Shown one piece after another: positions 1 to 8,114 of a DNA stretch of 28,521 bases; position 1 is the first letter of the stretch, and every line of letters begins with the position of its first letter. The DNA is taken from IMG/VR virus record IMGVR_UViG_3300025889_000707, positions 1-28,521 of that record; one strand, given 5' to 3'. Position numbers and translations under genes: made by a program. Below the pieces are notes generated by a model that was not told the origin of the DNA, did not search any database, and saw nothing but the letters and a program-made list of their open reading frames with translations. The DNA comes from a virus.

Positions 1-78
1 TTCCTGAATACAAATTTGGGGAACTTAGCTGTGGTGGCGGTTTCCTTTTGTAAGGGGCAGAGACTAGAAGCAACTTAA
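1..78 (+). CDS. 3' end of an octapeptide-repeat protein (partial)
   Basis: Frame 1 is open from the first base to a TAA at 76-78 and encodes 25 residues. It contains LGNLAVVA, a degenerate copy of the (W/R)GNSSVVA repeat encoded at the other end of the window (28436-28521), followed by a short non-repetitive tail ending GQRLEAT. I therefore read it as the C-terminus of a protein of the same family, probably the same gene interrupted by the window edges. Joining the last base directly to the first does not keep the frame, so some sequence is missing between them. The role is unknown. Such short periodic repeats with a conserved G-N and alternating valines would suit a beta-solenoid, which is inference. 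Confidence 0.55.
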   Translation, partial: FLNTNLGNLAVVAVSFCKGQRLEAT

Positions 79-113
79 ACTAATCTAAGGTCTGGTGCTT
101 TGCCCCACAATTT

Positions 114-1475
114 ATGAATGTAGAGTTAGACATTAAGTTACACGAGAATCAGAGGAAGATATCTGATAGTTCAGCTTTGTATAAGGTGATCAAGGCTGGG
201 AAGCGATTTGGCAAGACGAAGTTTGCGATATTTGCTTTGACTCAGGCGGCTGGCAAGAAGCCTGGGGGGATGTTCTGTTATATTGCGCCCACTTATAGGC
301 AGGCCAAGAATATTGCTTGGTTAGAGTTTAAGAGGTTAATTCCGCATAAGTATATAAAGCGAATTGTTGAGAATGAGTTATTGATTGTTTTGATTAACGA
401 TGCTGAGATTCATTTGCTTGGGAGCGACAATGCGGATTCGTTGCGTGGTATTAAGATGGACGGGGTTGTATTTGATGAGGTTGCTTATCAGAAGAAGTAC
501 AACTGGAATAACATTATTCGTGGTCAGCTTCTAGGGAATCAGCGGGCAGATGGGACGTATACGGAGCCAGGGTTTGCAATCTTTATCAGTTCGCCTATCA
601 ATCCTATAGAGACGATGGGTAAAGATATTGAGGATTGGTTCCCTGAGTTTTTTAATGAAGCGTTGCGGAAGAGAGATAGTGGGAATAAAGAGTGGGACGC
701 ATGGCATTTCACGATTTATGATAATCCGACGCTGAGCCGAGATCAGATTGAGGAGATCAGGAAAGATAACACGGACGATGCTTGGGGAGTGGAGTATTTG
801 GCGAACGAGAGCGCGTTTGCTGGGAATGTTTACGGTGAGTTTTCTTATGAGCGGCAAGTTAAGGAGTATATTCCTGATCCTTCATCTTTATATGTGCGTG
901 GTATTGACTGGGGGATAAGTCATCCGACGGTATGCTTATTTGGGTATGTAGATGACAAGAACAAGAAGATTTATATCGAAGACGAGTATGTGAAGAGTGA
1001 CCATACGATTGAAGAGAGTTGTGATGTGATTAAGCGCAAGACGATGGATAAGAGGGTGGAGTGGACGGTATGTGATCCTTCGCTTCACAAGAGGAATTCT
1101 GTGACATTAGTGCCTGACATTCAGGAGTTTAACAAGAATGGGGTTCCGTGCATAGCTGGGGATAACAATAAGCGTGGATATAACATTTTGAAGATGTTTT
1201 TAAAGAAGGATGTGATTGTGATTAATCCCAAATGCCGAATTTTGATTAAACAGTTGAAAGAATTGCAATGGACGGACAAGACAGACGACGATTGTCCTGA
1301 CGTTTTAAGGTATATGGCTGTGCGTGTACATGATTTGATGTTTAAGTTTAAGGATTTGAATGAGAGTTCTATTGAAGTTAAGAAAAATCCATTGACGTTT
1401 AATCTTAACAGCGCGATGTTCAATCAGAAGGAAGCGTACAGGAACAAATATATGGAAGCGGTAAGGAGTTATTGA
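114..1475 (+). CDS. terL: Terminase large subunit (packaging ATPase/nuclease)
   Basis: This protein cuts concatemeric phage DNA and pumps it through the portal into the prohead. The 453 residues fit the family. Near residues 26-34 is a Walker A of terminase type (AGKRFGKT), near 116-122 a Walker B (GVVFDEVAY) with the catalytic acid, and the C-terminal half has the RNase H-like nuclease signature, GIDWG near 264 and CDPS near 320. It opens the structural operon and overlaps the portal start by one base. The ATG at 114 has no clear Shine-Dalgarno sequence, so it may depend on upstream translation. No small terminase is visible next to it; TerS may lie outside the window or be too divergent to recognise. 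Confidence 0.93.
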   Translation: MNVELDIKLHENQRKISDSSALYKVIKAGKRFGKTKFAIFALTQAAGKKPGGMFCYIAPTYRQAKNIAWLEFKRLIPHKYIKRIVENELLIVLINDAEIHLLGSDNADSLRGIKMDGVVFDEVAYQKKYNWNNIIRGQLLGNQRADGTYTEPGFAIFISSPINPIETMGKDIEDWFPEFFNEALRKRDSGNKEWDAWHFTIYDNPTLSRDQIEEIRKDNTDDAWGVEYLANESAFAGNVYGEFSYERQVKEYIPDPSSLYVRGIDWGISHPTVCLFGYVDDKNKKIYIEDEYVKSDHTIEESCDVIKRKTMDKRVEWTVCDPSLHKRNSVTLVPDIQEFNKNGVPCIAGDNNKRGYNILKMFLKKDVIVINPKCRILIKQLKELQWTDKTDDDCPDVLRYMAVRVHDLMFKFKDLNESSIEVKKNPLTFNLNSAMFNQKEAYRNKYMEAVRSY

Positions 1476-3367
1476 TGCCTGTGAATCCTAGTTTTAACAT
1501 AATCATTCCGAAACCATTTGTATTGGCTGAGCAGAACAAGGCTGATCTTGAGAAGATACAGTCTGAGATTATGGACAAGGTAACGACTTGGGAAACTAGG
1601 AGTTCAAGTAAATTTGAAGAGATGTTTACAACGGCTGATTCATGGAGAATTAGGCCGAAGTCTGGGAAAAAGAAGGAAACAAAAACTTTATTTGACTCTA
1701 AGAGTGGAGAGACGCACAGAGGAACTGAGACATTGGCGACAGTTTGGCAAAGGATGCTGACTGCTTCTGATCCCTATTTTGAGGCTGTAGCTATGGGACT
1801 TGGTTCAATGGGTCAACCTGTAAGCGAGACTGAGATTTATGCGACAGAAGGCATACTTCGTGAACAGCAAAGGGTTTCCAAGTTTAAGAAGAAGCTTTTA
1901 AAGTTCTTACGTTCTATTTCTTTGTATGGAACAGGGATAGCCGAGGAGCCTTTTGTTTCTTTGCCTCATGGATTTGGAAGAAAGAACATAGAGTTTACTG
2001 ATTTTGTTCCGCGATCTTTGTTGCTTACTGGATTTGATACTGCTGTTTGCGACATTTACGATTCTGATTTTATATTCACGATTGATTTTGTTAGCAAATG
2101 GATGTTGCGTAATCTTTCTAGCCAATCGACAGAGTTTTGGGACGTAGATTTGGTTGAAAAACATATTCAGGAGTTCGGAGTAGGACATGGCAGCGGTCAG
2201 ACTTATACAAGGTTACAGCAGAGCCGCGCTCGTGCAGGATATTACGACAACAATGCGAATGTTTTTGAGAACCTTAACTATCATGGACGGTTAGAAGACA
2301 ATTCCGTGATAAATGCCTATGCCGAATCTATGGGACTTGATAGAGATCCTAAATTTGTTGATTGGTCTGTAGGTATTTTGGATGGGACTGACGTTGCGAA
2401 GTTTCACATGACACAGTATGGCGATTGGCGGACAAGATTTAAGGCTTGTACTTATAAAGAATTTGAAAATGAGCCGTACGGGTATGGAGTTGGCGCGTTG
2501 GGCCGGAAACTTCAAAGAAACATGGACGTTTTGGAGAGCATGGCTGACGACAAGTTGATGTTCGACGTATTGAACATGATGAAAGTAGGTAAATATTCAG
2601 GATATGATCAGAAACAGTTTGTTGCTGAACCATTGAAGATGGTCGAGCTTGAAGATATTAATCAGTTGGCTCCTATTGTTGGCGATCCAAGAGTATTACA
2701 GCAGGCAATTGCAATGATTAATATGAGGCGTGAAGATTTTAGAAACATTGTAGGAGCGCAAACCAATCTTCAGGCCCAGGCCAATTCTGCTAATTCTGCT
2801 ACGGAAGCGGCTATCTCACAGACAGAAGCTATTAGAAGTGCCGGAGTTCATGCAGAGATTATTGGTGAGGTATTGCGTGAGCATCTTGATACAGCTCATA
2901 TCAACAATTTGAACCATCTTGATGAGGGTATTTGGGTTGGGATGACAGGAGAAAAAAAGCCCTTGTACGTTACAAGAGATATGTTGCCTATTTCTGTTGG
3001 ATTTATCATTAAGGTTGTAACAGATAAAGATTTTAGGCCGGAGAGACAGAGAAACCTATTGCAGTTCTTACAGATTTTGACTTCTATTCGACAATTCCTA
3101 CCTTCTTCGATTAATGCTGTTAAACCTACAACAGAAGAGATAATGAGAAATTTCGGAATGAATCCACGTTTAATTAATACTCCGCCAAGTGTAATGGATG
3201 TTATGGAAAGAAATATGAGACAAAATCAGAATCAGCCTGGTTTGGCTAATCAGAACGCGGGAGAAATGTCTGAAGAAATGGGAGGATCAGGAGCTACGAA
3301 CATGATGCCGACACCCGTAGGACAAGTGCCGACATCAAGCGTACAGATGCCTGATACAAGCGCATGA
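1475..3367 (+). CDS. Portal / head-tail connector protein
   Basis: This 630-residue protein would form the dodecameric portal vertex through which DNA enters and leaves the capsid. Its place directly after terL, its length and its sequence style (a helical N-terminus with LATVWQRMLTASDPYFEAV, then a long alpha/beta core and a Q/N/P-rich tail) suit the podovirus head-to-tail connecting protein family. I choose the ATG at 1475, overlapping the terL stop, because AAGGAG lies 6 bases upstream; a TTG one codon earlier is less likely. The last 50 residues (NQNQPGLANQNAG and beyond) look disordered. The family is recognised by pattern and context and not confirmed by alignment. Confidence 0.85.
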   Translation: MPVNPSFNIIIPKPFVLAEQNKADLEKIQSEIMDKVTTWETRSSSKFEEMFTTADSWRIRPKSGKKKETKTLFDSKSGETHRGTETLATVWQRMLTASDPYFEAVAMGLGSMGQPVSETEIYATEGILREQQRVSKFKKKLLKFLRSISLYGTGIAEEPFVSLPHGFGRKNIEFTDFVPRSLLLTGFDTAVCDIYDSDFIFTIDFVSKWMLRNLSSQSTEFWDVDLVEKHIQEFGVGHGSGQTYTRLQQSRARAGYYDNNANVFENLNYHGRLEDNSVINAYAESMGLDRDPKFVDWSVGILDGTDVAKFHMTQYGDWRTRFKACTYKEFENEPYGYGVGALGRKLQRNMDVLESMADDKLMFDVLNMMKVGKYSGYDQKQFVAEPLKMVELEDINQLAPIVGDPRVLQQAIAMINMRREDFRNIVGAQTNLQAQANSANSATEAAISQTEAIRSAGVHAEIIGEVLREHLDTAHINNLNHLDEGIWVGMTGEKKPLYVTRDMLPISVGFIIKVVTDKDFRPERQRNLLQFLQILTSIRQFLPSSINAVKPTTEEIMRNFGMNPRLINTPPSVMDVMERNMRQNQNQPGLANQNAGEMSEEMGGSGATNMMPTPVGQVPTSSVQMPDTSA

Positions 3368-3741
3368 AGATTGATAGAAACCTAAAGAACGGACTTCCCA
3401 ATATTGTTTTTGAGAAAAACGATATTTCTGATTTAGCCAGAGTTGAGGAGATGTTTTCTGGGAAATTTCATTGTAATAAATGCGGAATTCCTTATGAGAA
3501 TGGCGGATGGGAGATATTTAAGAAGTATTTAGAGTCTGAGCGTATTAAGTTAGAAGCATTTATGAAGTTAAGCGTATCAATCAATAAGGTAGATGATATT
3601 CAGACGAAAGTAGAAGTGGCGAAGTTGGTTGGATTTGACCATTTTTTAGAATTGGAAAACAAGATTAAACTTAAACTTGAAAAACTAAGAGAAGTACCAA
3701 AGGAGAATAAAAATGATGAACCAAACCCCTACGGGGACTGA
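3364..3741 (+). CDS. Small CxxC protein of the head module, unknown function
   Basis: A 125-residue protein whose ATG overlaps the portal stop (ATGA), so it is translationally coupled. Around residues 37-41 it has one CNKC pair, too few cysteines for a complete zinc site in one chain unless it dimerises. The rest is Lys/Glu-rich and probably helical, with a charged C-terminus ending NPYGD. Its place between portal and scaffold/capsid genes suggests an assembly or minor head role, but the sequence shows no recognisable domain. Its last 29 bases overlap the next gene in another frame. Confidence 0.7.
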   Translation: MKIDRNLKNGLPNIVFEKNDISDLARVEEMFSGKFHCNKCGIPYENGGWEIFKKYLESERIKLEAFMKLSVSINKVDDIQTKVEVAKLVGFDHFLELENKIKLKLEKLREVPKENKNDEPNPYGD

Positions 3742-3967
3742 AGAACAGGAATCAGAGGGCGGAGGGATTGATTCAATCATTTCCACAGTTGATTCTTATA
3801 TCCTCGACCCTAAACTTATCACTCCGCAGACTTTAGAACAGCTTAAATCCGACTTAATGGATTTGAAGTCTTATCTTGATGGTGAAGAGACTCAGGAACC
3901 TATGGAGTCAGAGTCAGAACCTTCGCCTATGGCTGAGATGATTAAGAAACATGGAGGGATGCAATGA
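3713..3967 (+). CDS. Small acidic protein of the head module
   Basis: An 84-residue, strongly acidic protein: an E/G-rich start, a central helical stretch (PQTLEQLKSDLMDLKSYLDG) and a second E/S/P-rich tail ending in basic KKHGGMQ. AAGGAG about 9 bases before the ATGATG supports this start even though it lies inside the preceding gene. Small acidic helical proteins near portal and capsid genes are often scaffold or internal head proteins; that is inference from position. It is followed by an ATGA overlap with the next gene. Confidence 0.65.
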   Translation: MMNQTPTGTEEQESEGGGIDSIISTVDSYILDPKLITPQTLEQLKSDLMDLKSYLDGEETQEPMESESEPSPMAEMIKKHGGMQ

Positions 3968-4395
3968 AGAAGATTATTTTTGCTTTAAGTTTTTTAATGG
4001 GAGGAGTTCTTCATGCAAGCGGACTCCCTGAATGGAATTATATACCAAGATCATCTTATACGGAAGTAGCGTCTGGAGGGGCTGTACTGTTTTCTTCTGG
4101 CCCTATTCAATTTGTTGCTATAACAGTATCTTCTGCTTCTGCTAATTCTTATGTTGCAATTTTTAGGTCAACGTCCGCGACATTCACTGCGGACATTACG
4201 ACTCAAATAGCTATTGCCACAGATGCCCAATCAATAATGACTACAAACTATATTCCACTCTATGATATGTTGAACACTTCTTATACCTATATCAATAAGG
4301 TTGGGCCTTCAAAGTTGATCTATTGGATTCGATGCCCCAATAACAATAACGTTGGAGCTTGCCCTGGTCTTAAATCTTCAGGACAAAATAGATAA
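3964..4395 (+). CDS. Signal-peptide beta-rich protein beside the portal gene
   Basis: A 143-residue protein starting with a clear Sec-type signal peptide (MKKIIFALSFLMGGVLHASG: basic n-region, hydrophobic core, small residues at the cleavage site). The mature part is Ser/Thr/Val-rich with alternating hydrophobic residues, as in a beta-sandwich, and two late cysteines (IRCP, GACPG) that could form a disulfide after export. The ATG overlaps the preceding stop. The stretch VLFSSG...STSA resembles VFFSSG...STSA in the signal-peptide protein encoded just after the capsid gene (6940-7407), so the two may be distant paralogues. The function is unknown. A signal peptide in the middle of a capsid operon is unusual. 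Confidence 0.75.
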   Translation: MKKIIFALSFLMGGVLHASGLPEWNYIPRSSYTEVASGGAVLFSSGPIQFVAITVSSASANSYVAIFRSTSATFTADITTQIAIATDAQSIMTTNYIPLYDMLNTSYTYINKVGPSKLIYWIRCPNNNNVGACPGLKSSGQNR

Positions 4396-5168
4396 TGCCT
4401 GATTTCAAGGTCGGATTAGGAATTTGCACGCATAGAGAAATCCGAATGAGGGTTCACCAGAACCTTCGGATGCTCTATAAATGCCCTAACCCTGAAATTA
4501 GCGAAATCTCTGTTGATCAAGACGGTCTTATTTCTAGGTCGAGAAGTCGGGTTGCGACTTACTTTACGGACAAAACAGATGCAGATGTGCTTCTTTTCTT
4601 AGACGACGATATTATTATTTCTAGTGTAGATGCTACAAAGTTAGCTTGGCTATGTTACAAGGAATATCCAATCATAGGCGGTATTTACGCTACCAAAAGT
4701 CAATCTAACCCAGGATTAGCCGCTCAGCCGTTTCAAGATAATGGAGAGATTATTTTTGGTAAGAATGGCGGAATAGTTAAGATGAAAAATCTTTCTACAG
4801 GTTGCATGGCTATCAGAAGAGAAGTATTTGAAAAGATGAAAGCAAATTCGGAATCAATCGGTATTCATGATTGTGTTCATGGAGACTATAAATATTGGAG
4901 TTATTTCCAGCAGAGAGACGTTTTTACTGGTCAATGGAATGATACTTCCGAAGATTGGTTTTTTTGCAGGAACGCAATGCAATTAGGATATGAGATTTAC
5001 GCTGATACGACTATTATTTTGGGACATATCGGCAATTATGAGTATACGGTTCATGATATCCCTAATTTTAAGAAGCATCAGAAAACAGAAAATGTTTTAT
5101 TCAAATTTGGAAAAAATACCGTTCCTGTTCTTAACGGGAACGAGGCCCTAATAGGCTCAAAGGAGTAA
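4395..5168 (+). CDS. GT2-like glycosyltransferase (GT-A fold)
   Basis: A 257-residue protein with the order of a family-2-like GT-A glycosyltransferase: an N-terminal beta strand (VGLGICTHRE), an SRSR segment, an acidic metal/nucleotide-sugar motif FLDDD near residues 68-72, STGCMAIRREVF near 135-146, an ED pair near 185 (EDWFFCRNA) as candidate catalytic acidic residues, and LGHIG near 209 as a possible metal-binding histidine. It would transfer a sugar from a nucleotide donor; the acceptor is unknown. It starts by a TAATG overlap with the preceding signal-peptide gene and is followed 2 bases later by the scaffold candidate, so it is an integral member of the head operon. A virion protein or a host surface glycan are both possible acceptors. 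Confidence 0.8.
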   Translation: MPDFKVGLGICTHREIRMRVHQNLRMLYKCPNPEISEISVDQDGLISRSRSRVATYFTDKTDADVLLFLDDDIIISSVDATKLAWLCYKEYPIIGGIYATKSQSNPGLAAQPFQDNGEIIFGKNGGIVKMKNLSTGCMAIRREVFEKMKANSESIGIHDCVHGDYKYWSYFQQRDVFTGQWNDTSEDWFFCRNAMQLGYEIYADTTIILGHIGNYEYTVHDIPNFKKHQKTENVLFKFGKNTVPVLNGNEALIGSKE

Positions 5169-5170
5169 TC

Positions 5171-6034
5171 ATGGAAGAAATACTAACTGCCCCTACGGAA
5201 GTGGGTAACGCGAATGAAATCGCGCCGCAGGATTCTCAGCCACAGGCGCAAGCCCCCGCTGAGACTCAATCGTCCGTCGTTCCCCAGGTCGAGGCGAATG
5301 TCAACCCACCTCAAGCAGTTGAAACACAGAGGCCGAAGGTGTCAAGTTTCTACAAGGAAAGAGAGCGTGTCCGAAGGATTGAAGAAAATTCTCAAAGACA
5401 AGCTCAAGAACTTGCGGAAATGCGTCGGCTATATCAGGAACTTAAGAATCCTAAGCCTGATGTTTCAAATATTCAGAAACTCACAGCGGAAGAACTTTTA
5501 AATGACCCTGAGAAAGTTTTTCAATCGAGAGAGCAAAGACTCTTACAAGAGTTTAACTCTCTTAAAGAAGAACTTAATCAGTTAAAGTCCAAAGAAGTGA
5601 ACGCTGAGCGTACGAAATTAGAGCGAGAGGCGTTGGAAGTGTTATTCCCAAAATCAAGCCCAGATTCAAAAGAAACGCTTGAAGAAAGGATTAAAAATCA
5701 AGAACGTGCTGATTTAATTCAGCAAGTATTGAGAGAGAATCCAAGTTTGGATAGGTTTTCGTCAATTGATCCAAAAGCAGCCGCAGAGTTCCTTTTGGAG
5801 AAAATTAACAAAATCAAACCTCAGTCGAGTCCCAATGTGATTCCTAAAGCATTGATGGGTTCCACGGCGAGAGGAAATCCAGGCGCAGGTAAAGTGTCTT
5901 TTGAAAATCTGATGTCCGATTATAAAAAGCTTACAGCAGAGATTGATAGGAATCCTGCTTTGCGTTTCGATGCTAAACACAAAGAGCGCAGAGAATCTCT
6001 TATGAGGCAAATGGACTCGCTTGCAAAAGAATAA
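5171..6034 (+). CDS. Scaffolding protein candidate
   Basis: A 287-residue protein directly upstream of the capsid gene, the usual place of the scaffold. The N-terminal 55 residues are rich in P, Q, A and E and look disordered. Residues about 60-150 are a charged heptad-like helical region (RRIEENSQRQAQELAEMRRL onward) likely to form a coiled coil. The C-terminus is basic (KHKERRESLMRQMDSLAKE), as in scaffolds that bind the coat protein through a positive C-terminal helix. No protease motif was seen. AAGGAG precedes the ATG. The assignment rests on position and composition, because scaffold sequences are poorly conserved. Confidence 0.68.
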   Translation: MEEILTAPTEVGNANEIAPQDSQPQAQAPAETQSSVVPQVEANVNPPQAVETQRPKVSSFYKERERVRRIEENSQRQAQELAEMRRLYQELKNPKPDVSNIQKLTAEELLNDPEKVFQSREQRLLQEFNSLKEELNQLKSKEVNAERTKLEREALEVLFPKSSPDSKETLEERIKNQERADLIQQVLRENPSLDRFSSIDPKAAAEFLLEKINKIKPQSSPNVIPKALMGSTARGNPGAGKVSFENLMSDYKKLTAEIDRNPALRFDAKHKERRESLMRQMDSLAKE

Positions 6035-6062
6035 GGGAATAGCAATAAGTTAAGGAAATTTT

Positions 6063-6926
6063 ATGGCAAATGAATTCGATAATACAGCCTTAAACGCTAC
6101 TGTTAGAGAACTTTGGGACGAGAAGGTTGAAGAGGCACGTTATGCCAAGATGGTTATTGGCAATCGCGTTTCTAATAAATCAGGTCTCGCTCAGAAAAAG
6201 GGTGACATTATCAATGTGACCGTTGACCAGAAGTATACCGTTGGGACAGTTTCTGCTGCTGGCGTTGTTGCCGCGCAGAACTATACTCCTACTTCTGTTC
6301 CGATCACATTGAACCAATGGGAACAAATTACGATCGTGGAGTTGGACAGAGCCGTTGCTCAGTCTTTTTGGACTCCCGATTCGATCTTCCCTAGGAAAGT
6401 TGGTGAAGCCTTTGGTTCTCGTTACGATGCTCAGTTGGCTGCGCTTTATACGGGCGTGGCGGCTGGTAATACCGTTGGCGATCCTAACAATCCTGAGGAA
6501 TTTAGCAAAGCTCTATTCCAAGAGGCTATGTTGGATCTCGCTAATGCAAATGTTCCTTTGGAAGACTTGTCCTGGATTATTCATCCCAGGGCGTATCTCA
6601 AGGGATTGACTAACGAAGGACAGCTGACAGCGGCGCAAGATTCAGGCCAAAATAAAAACGTCTTGACTACGGGATATCAGTTCCCGTTGTTTGGCGTTCC
6701 TGTTTATCAGTCCACTAACATTGTTCGTGTCGGATCTCCTGCAGTTTACAAGAACCTCTTGGTTCACAAGAGTGCGATTGCGATTGCATGGCAGAAAGAC
6801 GCGGAAATCAAGAAAGCGGACGGATTGGCTGGACTTGTTCTGGGAACGATTTTCAACGCGCAGAGCCTTTATGGTCTGTCGGTGATTCGTTCTGATCATT
6901 TCGTAGTTGCAAATAGTGCTGCATAA
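6063..6926 (+). CDS. Major capsid protein (HK97 fold)
   Basis: A 287-residue coat protein that would build the icosahedral shell. The pattern is typical of the N4-gp56/P22-coat-like group: an N-terminal arm (NATVRELWDEKVEEARY), then KKGDIINVTV, the ITLNQWEQITIVELDRAVAQ segment preceding the spine helix, YDAQLAALYTG, and a C-terminal beta-rich domain ending in a small-residue tail. AAGGA lies upstream of the ATG. The codons used (GTT, GCT, GGC, AAG) look more biased than in the neighbours, consistent with high expression. It is followed after 13 bases by a signal-peptide gene that has its own strong Shine-Dalgarno sequence. Confidence 0.88.
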   Translation: MANEFDNTALNATVRELWDEKVEEARYAKMVIGNRVSNKSGLAQKKGDIINVTVDQKYTVGTVSAAGVVAAQNYTPTSVPITLNQWEQITIVELDRAVAQSFWTPDSIFPRKVGEAFGSRYDAQLAALYTGVAAGNTVGDPNNPEEFSKALFQEAMLDLANANVPLEDLSWIIHPRAYLKGLTNEGQLTAAQDSGQNKNVLTTGYQFPLFGVPVYQSTNIVRVGSPAVYKNLLVHKSAIAIAWQKDAEIKKADGLAGLVLGTIFNAQSLYGLSVIRSDHFVVANSAA

Positions 6927-6939
6927 AAGGAGGCGTAAA

Positions 6940-7407
6940 ATGAAGAAGTTTCTTTTGACCGCCTTGGTTATGCTCTCTATGACGCTTGTTTCTCATGCAG
7001 GTTCCCTTCGGGACATTCCCGTTGGCCCTGACCGAGCGTTAGCTACGGCTGATTATGGCGGCGTTACTTATTCGACCAACAACTTCCCATTGGCGGGTTC
7101 TTTTTCGACCGCTTGCATTAATTCTGCAAACTTCACTTGTCGCGGAGTGTTTTACGGAGTTTTTTTCAGCTCTGGTAACACCGTTGACTTTGTTGATGTG
7201 TTTGACAGCACTAGTGCGGATACTGGCAAGCTCCAGGGAGCGATTATGCGTTTGTATAACGTGCAAATCTCCTCTGCTGGAACTTCTCAGTTTGCGGCAG
7301 GTTTTTCTGGTCCCCCTAAACCTATTCGGTTTAGTGAAGGCTTGATTACCCGTCCAAGTGTTGGTGGTTACAATAGCATTATGACTCTTTATAACCAAGA
7401 GCGTTAA
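6940..7407 (+). CDS. Signal-peptide protein downstream of the capsid gene
   Basis: A 155-residue protein. The ATG at 6940 is chosen because AAAGGAGG lies 7 bases upstream and because it gives a textbook signal peptide (MKKFLLTALVMLSMTLVSHA, cleaved before GS); a start at 6907 inside the capsid gene would add a basic non-signal extension. The mature part is Gly/Ser/Phe-rich and beta-like, with two cysteines (STACINSANFTC) that could pair, and shares VFFSSG...STSA with the product of 3964-4395. Its place right after the major capsid protein is where head decoration proteins are often encoded, which is only a suggestion here because export would separate it from cytoplasmic assembly. Confidence 0.78.
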   Translation: MKKFLLTALVMLSMTLVSHAGSLRDIPVGPDRALATADYGGVTYSTNNFPLAGSFSTACINSANFTCRGVFYGVFFSSGNTVDFVDVFDSTSADTGKLQGAIMRLYNVQISSAGTSQFAAGFSGPPKPIRFSEGLITRPSVGGYNSIMTLYNQER

Positions 7408-7416
7408 AGGTTTCGG

Positions 7417-7435
7417 GAGGGGTGAAAAGCCCCTC
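7417..7435 (+). terminator. Hairpin after the capsid operon segment
   Basis: A perfect 6-bp G/C-rich stem (GAGGGG / CCCCTC) with a 7-base loop TGAAAAG begins 9 bases after the stop at 7407. Only a short T stretch follows (ACGATTTTA), so it is at best a weak intrinsic terminator or an mRNA-stabilising hairpin that would leave capsid mRNA more abundant than downstream mRNA. It also lies just before the next ATG (7444), which has no Shine-Dalgarno sequence. Confidence 0.45.
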
Positions 7436-7443
7436 ACGATTTT

Positions 7444-7728
7444 ATGTTGATTTGCGATAACTGCAAGACAGACAAACATTACAAGCTTCGATGTGAGAAG
7501 GGTCTTTGGTTATGTTCAAATTGCCGATCCTATCAGGAGCATAATGTTCATGGCGTTTTGTTAAACAAAAAAGTAAAAATTGGAAAGACTTGGGCGACTG
7601 AAAGACAGTTGAACGAGATGGAAAGGCGAGTCATTCTACCTTACAGTAAACCTGACGGCGGATATTATGTAGGCCGCCGTGGAGATAATGGGAAGATTCA
7701 GGAACGCTGGCCTCAATATCAGTCTTAA
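7444..7728 (+). CDS. Small zinc-ribbon-like protein
   Basis: A 94-residue protein with CDNC at residues 4-7 and CSNC near 27-30, spaced as in a zinc ribbon. The rest is basic and aromatic (RRGDNGKIQERWPQYQS at the end). It lies between the capsid and adaptor genes. The ATG has no evident Shine-Dalgarno sequence and sits 8 bases after a hairpin. Function unknown; a nucleic-acid-binding or minor head role is possible. Confidence 0.65.
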   Translation: MLICDNCKTDKHYKLRCEKGLWLCSNCRSYQEHNVHGVLLNKKVKIGKTWATERQLNEMERRVILPYSKPDGGYYVGRRGDNGKIQERWPQYQS

Positions 7729-7739
7729 AAGGAGAAAAT

Positions 7740-8114
7740 ATGGAAGAAATCACAATGCAAACGATGGATTTAAAGATTAGGAAATTTAAGGAGTTTATGG
7801 ACGACTTCAATAAGATGTTTGAGAGCGGACATCTTTCCGTCAATATGTGGAAAACACAAAGGGGACAACTTAAAGCGGCTAATCTTGAGTTGGAGGAAAA
7901 GAATCGTAAGGCCGAGGAACTTTTGAATCAGACAGTTTCAGCTATGGAGAAGATTAAGGCTGACGCTATGGAGTTTGAACAGCGTAAAAGGGCAGATGCG
8001 CTTGTCCTTTATTCTAAAGCTCATGCCAAATATAAGGAATTTGAACGTCATTTAGAAGAGGCGGATAAGAAAAGGTTAAAGAATGAATTGAAGGAGTTGG
8101 AGGCGGTGGCCTAA
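7740..8114 (+). CDS. Coiled-coil protein of the head-tail module
   Basis: A 124-residue, highly charged helical protein. Residues about 45-120 show continuous heptad-like spacing with Lys/Glu pairs (ANLELEEKNRKAEELLNQTV and onward), predicting a long coiled coil. AGGAG 5 bases before the ATG supports the start. Its stop overlaps the adaptor ATG by one base (TAATG). No family is recognised; the context suggests an assembly chaperone or minor structural protein. Confidence 0.68.
   Translation: MEEITMQTMDLKIRKFKEFMDDFNKMFESGHLSVNMWKTQRGQLKAANLELEEKNRKAEELLNQTVSAMEKIKADAMEFEQRKRADALVLYSKAHAKYKEFERHLEEADKKRLKNELKELEAVA

Noticed and set aside
54-106. Inverted repeat GGGGCA / TGCCCC upstream of terL as a terminator
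   Set aside because: Only 6 bp with a 41-base loop, partly inside a coding end and without a T-run; chance is likely.
5214-5501. A + strand ORF of 95 codons within the scaffold candidate
   Set aside because: It is an alternative frame of a gene with better start signals; its Arg-rich sequence arises from frame-shifted Gln/Ala/Glu codons.
7039-7479. A 146-codon - strand ORF across the signal-peptide gene after the capsid gene
   Set aside because: It covers two supported + strand genes and has no motif or upstream signal.
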